Part shown: one piece after another, positions 25,131 through 38,879 of the stretch
How positions within the stretch are numbered: position 1 is the first letter of the stretch
Layout: each line of letters opens with the position of its first letter
Assembly: GCA_022747635.1 (NCBI GenBank)
Contig: JAKTNV010000005.1
Coordinates: 39,769,738-39,833,737, forward strand
Length of the DNA: 64,000 nucleotides
Direction of reading: 5' to 3'
Source: Hetaerina americana
Lineage: Eukaryota > Arthropoda > Insecta > Odonata > Calopterygidae
The notes under the pieces: model-generated
The model's input: only the letters and a program-made list of their open reading frames with translations
What the model was told of the DNA's origin: nothing
Databases searched by the model: none
Made by a program: the position numbers and the translations under genes

Positions 25131-26941
25131 TGAAAGAGTATATATCGTATATATATTTTTTTATACATACATATAAAGAACGCCAATGTGAAGCATAAAA
25201 ATGTAAGATAAAGGTAACTTTTATTTATAAAAATCGAAATCTGGAATGCCTCCGGTGGTGAGAGTTCCTAAGGGACGATCTTTCCCTGAGGGCTGTCGGC
25301 AGGTTTAAATTTTAAACGGATCTCTTGGGTGCAAACGGAGAACCAGAAGTGGGGTACTCAAATATTTGTGGTTTCTCGGAGGGTTTGTGGACGAAAAAAG
25401 AAAATAAAACCATTCTATTTCACTTGGACTCTCTCTGCCATATTACACGAATCGCCCAATGCGAAAAAACGACAACTCTACCAATTCAAATGTGTATAAT
25501 TTGACCATTAGTAAACATAACTATCGTTTTATTACCACAAGCACTAAAAATATTTTCTTCTAGATACTCATGTCATAAGAGCATCATTCCAATATGCAAA
25601 ACAATTTGTATTGTTGCAAATCATATATTTCATAATCATATACAGGTATAATGTTATCGCTTCATACGTAGCGCGTGGGTATCCAGTATTCATGATCAGT
25701 TAAATTAAAGGTACAGTCTATAATTTCTCGGAAATATCTGATATCCAGAATTATACAGGGATTCGATTCAGCTGGATATATCAAGTCCCTGCATGTGAAC
25801 CTTAATTCAAAAAGGTATTCGAGATCGTTCAAAAACCAAAATTTAAATAGGTAGAAAACCTAGAATGAAATAAATGAACCATATTGAGAAATAATAAAGT
25901 TAAATTTTCCAGAGCGAATCATTTTGCTCGACGAATTTTAAAAACCTATGTATTTACTAGGTAAAATACAATAACGATGTGTAATTTGATTTCTTCATTG
26001 AGAATGAAATATAAATATTTTTCATGCTCATTTCTTATGTAACTAATAATCATGTATGCATGCCTTGGTTCTTACTAAAGATAATGCAGCAAACTTTCTT
26101 CAGATATATAGCGATTAAATCAATCGTATATAGACCGTTCGTATCCTAGAGTGGGAATCCTGCACGGCTCTTGAGTATGCTGTGGGAGGTAATTTTGAAT
26201 CCTAATAAAATATTTGATCCTTCAAATCATAAGTATTTTCGGCACGAATCACGCTAATGGATTGGGGAAGTTGAAGAAATGCCTATTATTAACCACTGAA
26301 ATTATCCTCATTCAGTCGTACCTTACATTGTATCCTTTCTTAGCCGTTCTCGTGGGCGGGAATACCCCGAAGCGACGGCGCATAACATTTTACTCTTGTT
26401 ATCTCATCTCCTCAAACGTATTGCAATGTATTGCATTTTGAACTGGTAGATGACTGATGAGCAAACATGGGATGCAACTGGTTTCCGACTTCACAATGTG
26501 CACTGGATACAATGGAATTTTCGTTTTTCGGCGAAATGCTCGTAGGTATAGGTCGATTCTGGAGCGGATATACGAGTGATTCCTTTGACTACACCAACAA
26601 TTTTCATTCGGTACAAAATGCCATGTACGTTTTATTCAACATTTAAACGACCACTAATTCTACGCCACACCTCATCTTTAAATGAACTGAAATAAACTGA
26701 CTTTGACTGTTTAAACCAACCCTGCAAATGTGAGATCGGGATTGAATCTCCTCTCATCTAAATGACGGGTGATTAGTATACGTATGTTTACAGATTTCAA
26801 AGAAATCACCGACAATATTATTCAATTTTTGGATAATTAAATGTCGATTGCAAAATTCTTTTAGAAAACTTAAGCAGTGACAATTAAGTGTGGCAATTCA
26901 CGCTGAAATCTGATCATGTATTCATTATCTGTTCATGAAAC

Positions 26942-26993
<52 letters not shown>

Positions 26994-29900
26994 TCACAAA
27001 AACACTCGCTGTTTACTGAGAATCACTCTAAAGGTAGTGACACACACCGCCATTAATTTATTTATTTTGCATGTTCGGTGTCATTTTAGGAGTACTGATT
27101 CAGTCATTCGAAACTTGTTCGTTTCAACAGCCGGTTTTACGTCCCTTCAACATATTAACGGTAGGTATTACAAAAGAAACATTCACGATATGCAGGCAGT
27201 ATAAGTGGAATCAATCGCAGCGTTGGAGACGAACTTGGGAGGGCCTTCACCTCCCATTCACGCTAAGGAGGAGGCAACCAAGGCGTCAACATGCTGCTCT
27301 CTACGCTATCCCACGATCGGTTGGGTGCTGAGCTCGACGTGGTAATGTTTCATTAACTAAAGCTGATGAGATCGCAATCTCGGCGATGAGTCGGAATCTC
27401 TGAACCGCTAAAGGGAAAGGAAGGCCGGAACCTTTTTTCTCAAGCGGAGGAGTGAAATGAACTAGTGAAGAACGGGAGAGGGAGAGAGAAAAACAACAAA
27501 GTTTTCTCACAACCAACGCGAAATTTTCACGACGCAGCTACCGTGAACGATATTTTGTGTAATGAATTCCTATTATAAACCACCATTAGTCCCCATAAAT
27601 CGATATTAAAACTTCAGGCAGTAAAAATGTTCGCGTAGTACCTAATATTAATGGTTATTTCTCGAGTGATATTCAAATGAAAAATAAATGCAATTCTCCC
27701 ACGTTAGAGATATCGTGAGAACCCGGTTTCTCCTCATAGTTTCTTCTCTCATTCTCCTCATATTGTTTTATCTAAAATCAAGACACCAAGCAAGAAATTA
27801 ATTTATTAACTCGATTCGCCATAAATTATTCGGGGTTATAATATTTTATGGTAGGAAATTATCATCTGACACCTTGAATGTGGTCTTTTGATACCACCTA
27901 CACAGATTTCTCAATTATTCACACGTTGCGTTCAGAGCTGTTTTATTAATACATAAGAGACTTAAATTTTCCCACCTCTTGTCATGATTTCGTCAATTTG
28001 GGCTCCTTGGATTCTAAATGGTGGTTGTTAGAAGAAAGGATAAGGTCAACGACACAATGTGAGAGGGTTGAAGACGACATTTTGTGGAATTCCATTCACG
28101 ATTATAGAAAAGTATCACAATGAACACAATTCGCTTTCACACAGAAAATATATTTATTCTCCAACTAGTGATATTCGACTGTAGCATCTTCCCGAATCAG
28201 GAGACTAACTATTTCCATATATTACAGAAGATGCTACCATGAAGTGAAAATTTATTAAAACATACGTGATATACATATAATACACGTGCGCTTTATGTGG
28301 AACCCAAAGTCTGTATCTTGTGTTACTCTCATATCATCATCAACAACACCATGAAAAATAACTGTTTTCATCAACCGTTGATGCCATTTTCAAGGACATT
28401 GGTCAATAAATAGAATTAAAATTTACCGTCACTTGGAAAAGACGAATAAAAACGTTTGAAAAAAGGAAAACCTCAGGTTCTCAAAGGTTGCGTTTCTGCT
28501 TCCGCCGATTCTGTCTTTTTTCCAAATGCCCATATACGTTCCTGGGATTAACAATGAGCCGCCTATGGACAGCAGGTTAAACTATGGTATCCCAACGGAA
28601 CTCGACGAGGTTTGCTGGCATCATACTTACTTTCAGTGTACTTCAGTGAACGCTCCCCAAAATAATTACAGCACATTTTCAGTAATGCAGTTTCTCCATA
28701 GTTATTCCATTCCATTTCAGCTTCAATAATCATATAAGTCTTAATCATCTAAGTATTATTACATATATGTCTAATTTCGTTTGTTTTTCTCTATTATAGC
28801 ATTATTATTTGGATATACTTGATACACACAGTATGTGCGACTTATTCATTGGTGGAATAAGGCTTAGACCTTCACTTTTTCAATGAAGAATTCAGGCTAA
28901 ATCATACACTGTTGCGCGCGGCGGGAATCTCTAATTTCTTGGCCCAAAATGTAAAACTTACAAAAATTATAGCATCCAATTTAAGAAAAAAATGAGAACG
29001 TTGTTATTGAGAATCAAATCATCTAATTTAACACGTCGGTCACCTAGCACGAAGGAAGGGCAAAATTAATTGACCTTTTTCTCAGCTTAGTTACTCGACT
29101 CGACTTATTATCCGACAACGCATAAGTACATTCAACATTTTTAGATAATTTTCTCTATTCTAAAATTCGACTAATGCGATGCAATATACGGTGATTATTT
29201 TCTGGCATATCAATAATATATTTTCCTTTTCTTCAATTGACAGTTATATTGAATGTCTCTCATTTTTGTTACTTTCGTTAAATAAAATTATAAATTAACT
29301 TTAAGCAGTAATACCTCCTTTAAAAATCCTAAGAGTAGTGCTTATATTAACAGAGAATAAGGGGAGATATATATTATGTGATTGACATGAAGCTCTTGAA
29401 TTCCCCGTTACAGGTTTATTTTTCAATTGTTTATAATTAGACCTATGCACAGAATCATAACTCCCTCAGACCAACGGAAGGTAGATAAAATTATTACATT
29501 TTCTTAGTTCCTCATTTTGCAAAGTTACAAATATCGATATACACAAGGCATTCAGTATAACTTGAGTCTTGTAGTAAATTAGCGACTAGATTTCACGGAA
29601 ATTATCTAAATTTCTTGGAATTCACAAAAACTGAGAAAATTCCCAATTCGTTTTATATTAGATCCCAATATATTTTACTCAAATACTAAACCTTCCGTTG
29701 AAGACAGCCTAATTACCGTGCGGGATTTTGAGGAGAAGGGATGTTAATTTCACCTTGATTGCAAATCCGCTTATCTCCCATTCCTATGTTCATCTAGTCA
29801 CATCCTGTAAGCCTTTTGTCCGCCCTTAATTCCCACCCTTACTTTCTCTGGGTTCTTAAAATACATTCCACCCGGGTCTCCGTGTCTCTATCTCACCCTC

Positions 29901-30925
29901 CGACAAAGGGCAAGCAATCGCGCTCCACTTATCGCTAGCTTCCAAAGAAAATTTTGCATCTTCTCTTATCGAAACGTCTGAGGGCAGTGCCCCCTTCATT
30001 AAGCCTGTAGACTGTAGCTACGGCTGCACATGATCAAATTCGAGGATAAGAGGGTGACTTAATTCCGAGCATCGCAAAACTGCTGATGCGTCCTAATGCC
30101 AATTTACGAGTAAATGGCTGGTATCGCAAACGCCCTAATCGCACTCGCATCAGGTAAGCGACGGGGATGTGCGGTTTGACGAAATTTATCTACCATGGAG
30201 TTCAGCTCTCTATTTGCTATAATTTAATCCATTTCAATGAACAATTCTTGAGTTAACGATATTGCTTAATGTAATCAATCAATTCTCAAATCCTCAATTA
30301 TACCGCGGTTTGATACATGAATTGGAATACCATAATTCTCCGCATAAGAAATCATTACTCCATTGATCCCATTATATTACCAGGGAGCTGAAGGAAACCA
30401 GCGTTTCACTATTAAGATTTATGAAATGACACGTTATTCTGAAGCGTTCCTAAAGGTATTGGCGATTCTATAAGAAATATTGAACATTAAACTACGGGTC
30501 TGTTGCGATCGCTAAGTGTTAAAGGGAGGATGAACGTTAAAAACTCATCAGTAAAGAAGGGATTCCCCTCAGATTTTTCAGATAGCTTAGTGTACAATTA
30601 CAGTTTGGGGTCCCAATAGTTCCATCGGTGTCAGCAGAAGCTCGTAAATACATACCTAAATACTTAGTTTTTCTAGTTTCCTTCGCGATCAAAACGAGCC
30701 CTATTCCAGTGTCTCTCCTTTAGCTCTTACTTAGGTACTCCACATGACTCTTATTTAGCCCGGAACCTAATATTTACAATCTTAGCCGGCCTTCTTTAAA
30801 TTCTCACCTGTAATTGTATTACAGCTCTCTCCGAGACGGTTGTAAATAATTACAGCATTCCTTTAAAATTACGAGAAATGTCCCATGTAGTTAGACTAAG
30901 CAAAGAAATGTCGCGCCGTTAAGTC
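25131..30925. other. Unique region, no supportable gene
   Basis: Mostly AT-rich. Apart from the CA repeat listed separately I recognise nothing. The 67-codon frame at 28526-28729 and the 86-codon frame at 27071-27331 have no family motif. A 16-mer AAAATGTTCGCGTAGT at about 27624-27639 also occurs at about 14162-14177. Confidence 0.45.
26940..26991 (+). repeat. (CA)n microsatellite
   Basis: About 25 CA units with one interruption (AAAC). Ends in ACATATTCAC. Confidence 0.97.
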
Positions 30926-30976
30926 GGTCATCCATCCAAAACCTACATCAAAATGTAGACTGCCAAATAATAATAG
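30926..30976 (+). repeat. RTE-like 3' tail fragment
   Basis: The sequence CATCCATCCAAAACCTAC followed by a hairpin and AGACTGCCAAATAATAATA closely follows the 3' end of the RTE fragment at 24930-24985. The hairpin arms are CTACA/TGTAG where the others have CTACC/GGTAG. Only about 50 bp are recognisable, so it is either a very short truncated insertion or an old relative. Confidence 0.5.
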
Positions 30977-30979
30977 TCG

Positions 30980-32510
30980 TCTGCTTAATGCATCCAATAG
31001 TTTTCATCATAAATGCGTTCCTCACGAAAGGCTGGAGGTAAGAGCGACTACTCACCATCACTACTTGACGTTTTCCGTCGAGTTACCCGTACTGAGTTAA
31101 CGGCTTTATCGTTAGGCCATCGACACATCGCAATGTCGCACAGCCCTAGGCTGGTCACGAGTTGCGTATTTGTGTGCGTGGGCTAGTGGATGTGTGCATG
31201 CCTCCCTCTTCTTCCCCCCCTCTTTATCTCTCGGGGGAGGACTTGGGTTGAAAGAGCTGGTAGAGTCTGAGGCTGCGGGGAAGAGGGGGAGTTTTCACTG
31301 GGAGGTGAATGAAGGGCCTGGCCTCATTTCCTTCCCGTGCACTCCATTAAAATTCTCATCTCGTCGCGGTTAAAAAAGCCCCTCCCACTCCTCCTTCCCC
31401 TCGTCATTGGAAACGACGATTAAAGAGGTTCCCCTTTCCTCACCCCCGTTTCAAAGGGTTAGGTGCACGGATGCGGGGGAATTCTGGAGACGGGGGGTGG
31501 GCGGGGAGGTGGGGGTCGAGAAGGTGCAGGGGTGAAGTGTACGGGGTATGAGAGGAGGATGTCTCGGGGGCTGGCTGGGTCTGGATATAGACATAGGAAG
31601 GGATTGAAATTACCTAGATTTTTTTAAAAAGAGAAATCTCTCTCTCTCTCTCTTTTCCAACCCCAACTCCTTAAGCAGCTGATTGTAGATTAGGCATTAT
31701 TGGCTGGGAGGAATTAAGACGTGGGGAGGGAGGGGTTGGGGTATGGAAGGGAAGCGCCTTAAGTCGGCACGTCCGAAAGTACATTTTTTCCCACCGGTAG
31801 TCCGGAGCATTCGTTTTTCTTGTGTTTTAATACGACAGAATATTTTTTTCTGACATTATTTTCCACCGTGTCTCTCACGGATATGTAGACCTTAATGTTG
31901 CCAACTTCGAATAATTCTTGACTATATTGTGGCAGCAATGACCCCAATCCACGTAATTTGATCAAAATAAAGACCGATAGAGACGGCATGAATTTTATTA
32001 TGGAATATAACACATATGAAAAATAAAATTTTCAAGAAATATGATACATACGCTTGCATGTGTGGCTTCAGGAAATATGCAGGTCAGTTACAAGCTTGTT
32101 TCTCCTATAAAATATAAATGGATTCCCTTTTCATTTCCTCAAAAGTTATTTAAATTAAATAAACATTACTCCTATGTTTTGAGTTGTCAAAAGCGACGAA
32201 TTTGAGTCATATATTATCATTTTCTTTCAAATAAATTCCAAATTCCACGAATTTAGACAGCATTAAACGAATATACAAAATGCTAAAATGTTGAGGTACA
32301 CATTAAATAATGGTGCGGGAATTGGAGGAAGATAGAAAATTAATTGTTAAATCCCATACGTATTCCAGCTAATCATTCATCTCCACACAAAACACATTTA
32401 CAATGTATGTACATATGTCTCGTATGTATATATATTCTGTGGGTGCCTCTTTAATTTGTGTTTCCAAGTTTTATATTTCACCCCGGCGCTTGTGACTGAC
32501 CTTATATATA
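30980..32510. other. Unique region with a G-rich patch
   Basis: A G-rich patch at about 31220-31560 includes several GGGG runs, and a (CT)n run lies near 31636-31655. Open frames such as 31170-31373 and 31759-32013 show no recognisable domain. Confidence 0.4.
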
Positions 32511-32515
32511 TAAAA

Positions 32516-32883
<368 letters not shown>

Positions 32884-32981
32884 TTTAAGGTTATCTGCCG
32901 GTTAAGGTAGGTTTTTCGATGGACACAACTACCAAACAAATATTTTGTGACTACTAACAAAACACAACCCTAAATTCTACT

Positions 32982-35950
32982 CTACACCAGGTCCCTCTTC
33001 ATCTCTGAGTACTTTCTTCCTACCTTCATCCCGTCCAACATCCCTATCCTGTTCCTTCCCTTTCCTCTTTTGCCCAACATTCTACCCTCTATCACAGTCT
33101 TCAACATCCCACTCCCGGTCAACACCCCCTTCATCCACTTTTCCTGCCTCCATAGGATTGCTCCCAACAAACCCCTCTCTTCGCCCACCATACCAAGTAC
33201 TTCCTCATTTGTTTTCTTCTCTGTCCATTTCACCTTCTCCATTCTTCTCCACACCCACATTTCAAAAGCCTTCAGTCTACGTCTATCCTCCTGCTTCAAT
33301 GACCACGTTTCCGCGCCGTACATAGCTACGCTCCATATCAAAGTTTTTACGAGTCTTTTCTTAACATCCTTACTCAAAGTCCCCGTCATCAACTCCCTCC
33401 TCCTCGTGAAAGCCTCTTTGCCTAGCGCAATTCTTCTCCTTACGTCCCTACTACTTTGACCGTGTTGGTCCAAATACTACCGAGATACGTAAACTGTTCT
33501 ACCTGCTCTATTTTTTGCACTCCTATTTTAATGTTAAGCTTGCCATTTTTCTTTCTAGAAAATCGCATAACCTTTGTTTTATTAATGTTGATTCTCATCC
33601 CATACCTGTCGCACTGAATTTCCAATTCACTCAGCAATGCTTGCAGCCCCTTGGCTGACTGACAAACTAAAGCTTGGTCATCAGCAAACCTAACTGATTT
33701 TACGAATTCCCCGCCCACTTTCATTCCTACCTCTAGTTCTTCCCATGCCTCTTTGATCATTTCCTCTGCATACAGGTTGAACAGCAACGGTGATAATGGG
33801 CAACCCTGCCTTACACCCTTCCTAACACTGCCCATCCTGATTCCCCGTTTCCCACCCGCACCTGAGCAGTCTGAGACATGTACAGGTTGCGGATTAGCCT
33901 CCTTTCCCTCCAATCTATTCCTATTTTCTGCAATATACTCATTAGTTTTTCCCAATTCACCCTATCAAACGCTTTTTCGAAATCTACGAAAAGGGCAAAT
34001 ACCTCCTGGTTGTGTTCTATATTCCTCTCGATTAATAACCTCATTACTGCAATGGCATCACGCGTACCTCTCCCCTTCCTAAACCCAAACTGATCATCCC
34101 CTAAGTAATCATTTGCCCTACTCTCTATCCGTTTGTTTATGATCCTGAGAACAACTTTAGCTGCGTGGGATATCAAACTAATTGTCCTATAGTCCTCACA
34201 TGGCGTGGCCTTTACCTTTTTCGGAATCGGAACTAAACTGCTCTCACAAAGTCTTCCGGCCAGATTCCCTCCTCATAAATGCTACGGATCAGCCCATATA
34301 GCCTCTTCCTCCCACATTTTCCTAAGCATTTTAAAAGTTCCACGGGAATGTTATCTACCCCCACGGCCATATTTAGTTTCATCTCCCTTAATGCCCTTTT
34401 TATCTCATTGTCTAGTATGCCTGGACCTAAGCTGTCTTCCTCTACGTCATTTTCTTTTTCAATGTCTGTGTTGGTCTGAGTTCTTTACTATACAGTTCTT
34501 CTATATACTCCTTCCATCTCTCTTGGATCTTTCCTGCGTCAACTATTACCTTACCCGCCTTATCTCTAACTGTTAGCATAGCTCTTCCTTTCTTACTTCC
34601 CGATAACGATTTAACTTTGCTGTACAGCGCACCGATTTCGCCCTTCCTCTGGAGACTTTCCATATCCTCGCACTGCGTCTTCCACCATGCTTCCTTTGCT
34701 TTATTTGTTGCCCGCCTCAATTTATTGTTCAATTCTTTGTACTTCATTTTGCCTAATTCTGTATTTATATTCTTCCATTTTCGCCGCTCATCCATTTTTG
34801 TAATCATCTCATCCGTGATCCATGGTTTACGAGTCCTTTTAGAGTTAACGGTTCCAATAGTGTCTTTTGCGGCTTTAGACAACCCTTTTTTGATCATTTC
34901 CCATTCTTCTTCGATAGTAATAAGCCCTTTACCATCCTCCATTATTTTCTCTACCGCCTGTTTGTATTCCTTCCTTTTCAACCCATTTAATGCTTCTACA
35001 TTCCATTTTCTAACTCGCCGCCCCTGCCTTATCTTTTTGAAACGGACGCTACATTTCATAACAACTAAATTGTGGTCTGAGTCCGCATCCGCTCCCGGAA
35101 AGCTGTGGGAATTTATCACACTATTCCTAAACCTGTGTCTAACCAGGATATAATCTAGCCGATATCTTCCTGTGTCACCTGGCATTTTCCATGTATACCT
35201 GCGTCTTTTGTGGTGTCTAAACCAAGTGTTGGTGATGACTAACCCCTGTCTCCTGCAGAACTCAACTGCTTTCTCCCCGCGGTCATTCCTCGTGCCTAAA
35301 CCGTAGTCGCCCACCTCATCACCATCTCTTCCTTCGCCTACCGTCGCATTCATATCCCCCATCACTATCAAATGTTTCCCTGCTGGAACACACGCGATCA
35401 TGTCCTCTAACTGATCGTATATCTTATCGACCTCTTCTTCCTTATGGTTGCTCGGTGGCATGTATACCTGAATAATAACTAAGTTCGTCGGTTCTGCTTT
35501 TATCTCCACTAGTAGTATTCTATCCGTTACCTGCTCTATGTTGACTACGCTTCTTCCTACCTCTTCATTTAATACTATGGCAACCCCTCGTTGGCTCTCG
35601 TCCCCACCGCTGTATATTATTCTATACTTATCACTCCAGTAATCCCCGCTATCTTTCCATCTCACCTCGCATAGACCTAAAATATCTATATTTCCCCTTT
35701 CCATCTCTCGCTTAACATTCTCCAATTTCCCTGTCCTCATCATTGTCCTAACATTCCACGTTCCTATTCTAACTAATTTTGCCTTCTTCTCCTGCGTCTT
35801 CTGTCCTGCTGCTGCTGGTTTTCCCTTGCAAGGGTTTCGTGGGATGACGACCGCGGAAGCCTTGCCTCCCCCGCTGCCGGGCACGACACACGGCCGATTG
35901 GGCCGAGCCCCGTGGTTGCCAGGACTCAAATGATCTCTATTGTCCATCAT
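32982..35950 (-). pseudogene. RTE ORF2 (endonuclease + reverse transcriptase), broken by four frameshifts
   Basis: The first 502 codons (35950-34442, starting ATGATG) are open and contain the complete endonuclease with TWNVRT, CEVRW, GDMNATVG and SDHNLVV motifs. Compared with the intact copy, small deletions near 34478, 34236, 33830 and 33475 split the rest into frames ending at 34442 and then 34176-33811, 33955-33440 and 33473-32982. These still encode the FVDFEKAFD block, GCPLSPLLFNLY, FADD, and the C-terminal WSLKQEDRRR region. Few other changes are seen, so the copy is recent. The endonuclease part could in principle still be made; a full reverse transcriptase could not. Confidence 0.93.
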
Positions 35951-36134
35951 ATTTTTCTAGGGAATGATAATTGAGGTGGTTTCCCGTTGCCTTCCTCAAT
36001 AGTGTTTTTAACGTGACACCATCACTTACTGGCCGCCCCACTGGGGTCAGACGCCATTGCAGCCGCCTCACTGAGGAACAGACGCTGCGTGGACTACCTT
36101 TCGTCTGGCTCCTAACCTTCGACCTATCTGGCAT
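35937..36134 (-). CDS. RTE small ORF1 (65 codons), second copy
   Basis: The frame starts at the ATG at 36134 ([10 protein letters not shown]) and ends at TAG at 35937. It is basic, Arg/Ser-rich and nearly identical to the ORF1 of the intact element, differing near its end (HSLEKYDGQ for HSQEQCDGQ). It overlaps the ORF2 start by 14 bases. RTE elements are known to carry a very short first frame of unclear function. Whether it is translated as a protein or serves as a leader for re-initiation on ORF2 cannot be told from sequence. Confidence 0.55.
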   Translation of the reverse strand: MPDRSKVRSQTKGSPRSVCSSVRRLQWRLTPVGRPVSDGVTLKTLLRKATGNHLNYHSLEKYDGQ

Positions 36135-36237
36135 GGGTGACCCTACCAGGAGCAATAATTATTACTCCCGCCAGCACAGCTCTAGGGGTCATCGGAACGC
36201 ACAAGCCCTTCCAGCACGTCAAGGTTGTAGTCCGGGG

Positions 36238-36241
<4 letters not shown>

Positions 36242-36321
<80 letters not shown>

Positions 36322-36354
36322 GTATGTATATATGTATGTATATATATATATATG
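36242..36354. repeat. (AT)n / TATG microsatellite at the RTE 5' junction
   Basis: Pure AT to about 36309, then TATG units and TATATG to about 36354. Confidence 0.97.
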
Positions 36355-36369
36355 TTTGTACATGTTGTT

Positions 36370-38379
36370 TATATCTAGTTTTAGTTGTTTATTTATAGTT
36401 TTAGTGGGGATGGTTGGACCTAAAAACGAAAACTTAGCCATTATTATTGCTAAGATTGAAAGATAGATCAGGTGACAAAATGGAAATACGCTCATATCGA
36501 GGAAGTAGCGGCGACATTTCCCAACACTAAAAATTATGAGGAAATGCTGGAAAGAAAAGGGCAACTACTATTTGCTCCCTAATATTTAGCGTAAAACGTG
36601 TCGCTGAAAAACTAGCTGAGTAAATCAAATTAGAGTATCATTATTTGAGATACACAAGGAGTTCTTCTGCGCTTTGCAAGCAGGGATACTAGAGAAAAAG
36701 AGCCTCCCTCATCCAATACGGTAAATGGAAAATATGAACATTTCTACTAATATTATTAGTAGATTTAGGTATAAATTTATTATACGAAGCCAATTTCAAT
36801 ATCTGAAGGACTGGTAATACTCTGTCAATACATTTGATGATCTTGAAAGTCAATTCCAGCTAACCAGAAAATCATGGATTTGAATTATACAGCTGCTTGG
36901 CTAATAAGTAGCAATTTCGTTGTCACGTAAATAATACACTGTACAATAGTAATGCAGGGTAATTGTTCTCAATGGGAGTGTTTAGAAAAAATCTCATCTT
37001 GAAATATAATGGGAATCAATTGAACATCTCGACGTTATGGAAAGAGACACCATAGGATCCTTGCGACCAGGGTCAATCAAAAACCAATGAGTTAACGAGA
37101 AATAACTTCATCAAAAGTCTACCAAGTGGATCCCCAGCCGAAAATCCTTCAGATGGGATTAAAGGGATGGGCTCGAAGATGGAAAATGAGGAATCCCCTC
37201 AGGGAGACAATCGAATGTTCCAGTGATGTCTGCGGATGTCTTTAATCGGAGGAAGGCGGCCGAGGTCTTTTTTAAAGATTGCAGCCACAGCGGTGTTGCA
37301 GTAGACCAGAAATCGGGGTCAAACAGGCGGAGGGAAAGAAACTTAAATGAGACCCGGGGGAATATATATATTTATATATACGCACACACACAGTAAATGC
37401 GACGGAGGTATCCTTAGTAGGAAGAAGCAGCATGCCGAAGCGTTAGGAGTCCTGAGGGAGGGAGCGGAGTAGGGATAACGGTGAGGGGAGGGGGAGAGGG
37501 GATGACGGCGGGGAAAGACGAGATCCCACGCTTGGTTGCGGGGTCATCTGAACACTTCTGACCTGAAGCCAAGACGACGTGGATCCCACCACCGCTACCA
37601 CTTACCCTCCCGGCTCTAACCCTCGACGCGTCCCCTCCCCGTTTTCCCTCCACTCTGACCTCCCGCCCCACGCACATGTCTCGCTTCTCTCTCTCTCTTT
37701 CTCCTCCAGCTTTCTCCTCAGCTTAACCTCCACTCCCATTCTCAACTACAAACGAATGTGACAGCCCATATTTGGGTTTAACTTTTTGTACATAAAAAGA
37801 GAACATAACGTAACAAAATCCCAATCCTAAGCTGGCGCTGCAAGGAGCTGCGAACGAGCACTACGAACAGACGAAAAGGTTTTTTTATTCATTGCATTGG
37901 AAATTGAATTATCTTTCTTAAATGCTCTCCTAGAGAATTATTTAAGATAAAATGAGTTTAAAAGTATTTTATATTTTGTTAGGCATGACTCAGTCAGGAG
38001 TTCAGTCATAAGAGGTATCTCCAGAAGCCAACCCTAGACGGTTGACTACAGCTAATAATAAAGAAAAATCTCCAGGAAAAACTCTGTTGTGCTGCTGAAG
38101 CGAGTATAACGAGGGTTTTTCCTGGGCAAGCCTTTAGTACACCACATTTCATGAGGAAATGTATGGTTTTCCTGTGCATGAAAATCCTAAGATAAATGAT
38201 TTCTGCTCTTTAGAAGGAGATAAAGTGTAAGCGAACACATCATAGATGGATTTTACCTAACATTAGCAATAATTCTTTGGGTAGTATACTGTTTGAGTTA
38301 GGTTTAGGTTGAACTTATACCTACATTTTTCTTCAGTCCGCATCTATTTTCAAGACATGACCCGAAGCAGCACAACATA
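36370..38379. other. Unique region with GC-rich patch near 37420-37740
   Basis: The patch contains GGGAGGGG runs, then CTCC/CTCTCT runs, giving chance frames on both strands (37414-37677, 37579-37761). No gene is supported. Confidence 0.4.
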
Positions 38380-38878
38380 CGGTCTGTCCCTAAAGTAGTA
38401 TGACTTATTTTTTCCCGGATACAGGGACGGCGGTTTCTCTATCTGTATTCATTGAGGGAAGTCTCGGAAAGCCAAGATGCCGGTGGCAGTTGCCTCCCAG
38501 CCTTTGCAGAATGTGATTCTTTCCTTTGCGAAACCTCTATAACGTGACCTCGTTACCCCCTGTCATGAACCGGTTATTGGAACATCGCTTCGCCATTAAA
38601 TTTTGCGTGAAACTAAGCAAAACCTGAAAAGATACCAATGATATGCTCAAGCCAGCTTATGGTTATAACGCCATGGGTAGATCGGGTATATTTAAGTAGC
38701 ACAAGTTGTATTGGGAGGGTAGAGAAGATTTTAAAGACGCCGAACGTTCAAAACGCCCTTTGACCTCAAGAAGTGACTAAAATCTTGGAAGAGTGAAGGT
38801 TTTGTTGGACAGGGATCACAGATGAAGTGTTCCCATGAATGAAATTTGAATCCCTAAAAGTGATTTTGGGACAGACCT
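38380..38878 (+). mobile_element. Mariner relic, internally deleted, N-terminal transposase part kept
   Basis: The ends are inverted: GGTCTGTCCC at 38381 and GGGACAGACC ending at 38877, with TA just outside the left end. The interior carries a decayed transposase N-terminus. About 500 bp against ~1.3 kb for a complete mariner shows that the central and C-terminal parts with the catalytic aspartates are gone. No transposase can be made. Confidence 0.85.
38565..38825 (+). pseudogene. Mariner transposase N-terminal fragment (HTH domain)
   Basis: Reading from the ATG at 38565 gives a helix-turn-helix region characteristic of mariner transposases: RFAIKFCVKLSK, then a stop, DTNDMLKPAYGYNAMGRSGI, FK, a stop, HKLYWEGREDFKDAERSKRP, LTSRSD and LGRVKVLLDRDHR. 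The pattern of the family (IKFCVKLGKS, ML.QAYG..A.SR..VF.WHKRF.EGRE...D..R.GRP) is plain. In-frame stops replace at least three conserved positions, including the tryptophan before HK. In an active mariner this domain binds the terminal inverted repeats. Confidence 0.88.
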
Positions 38879-38879
38879 C

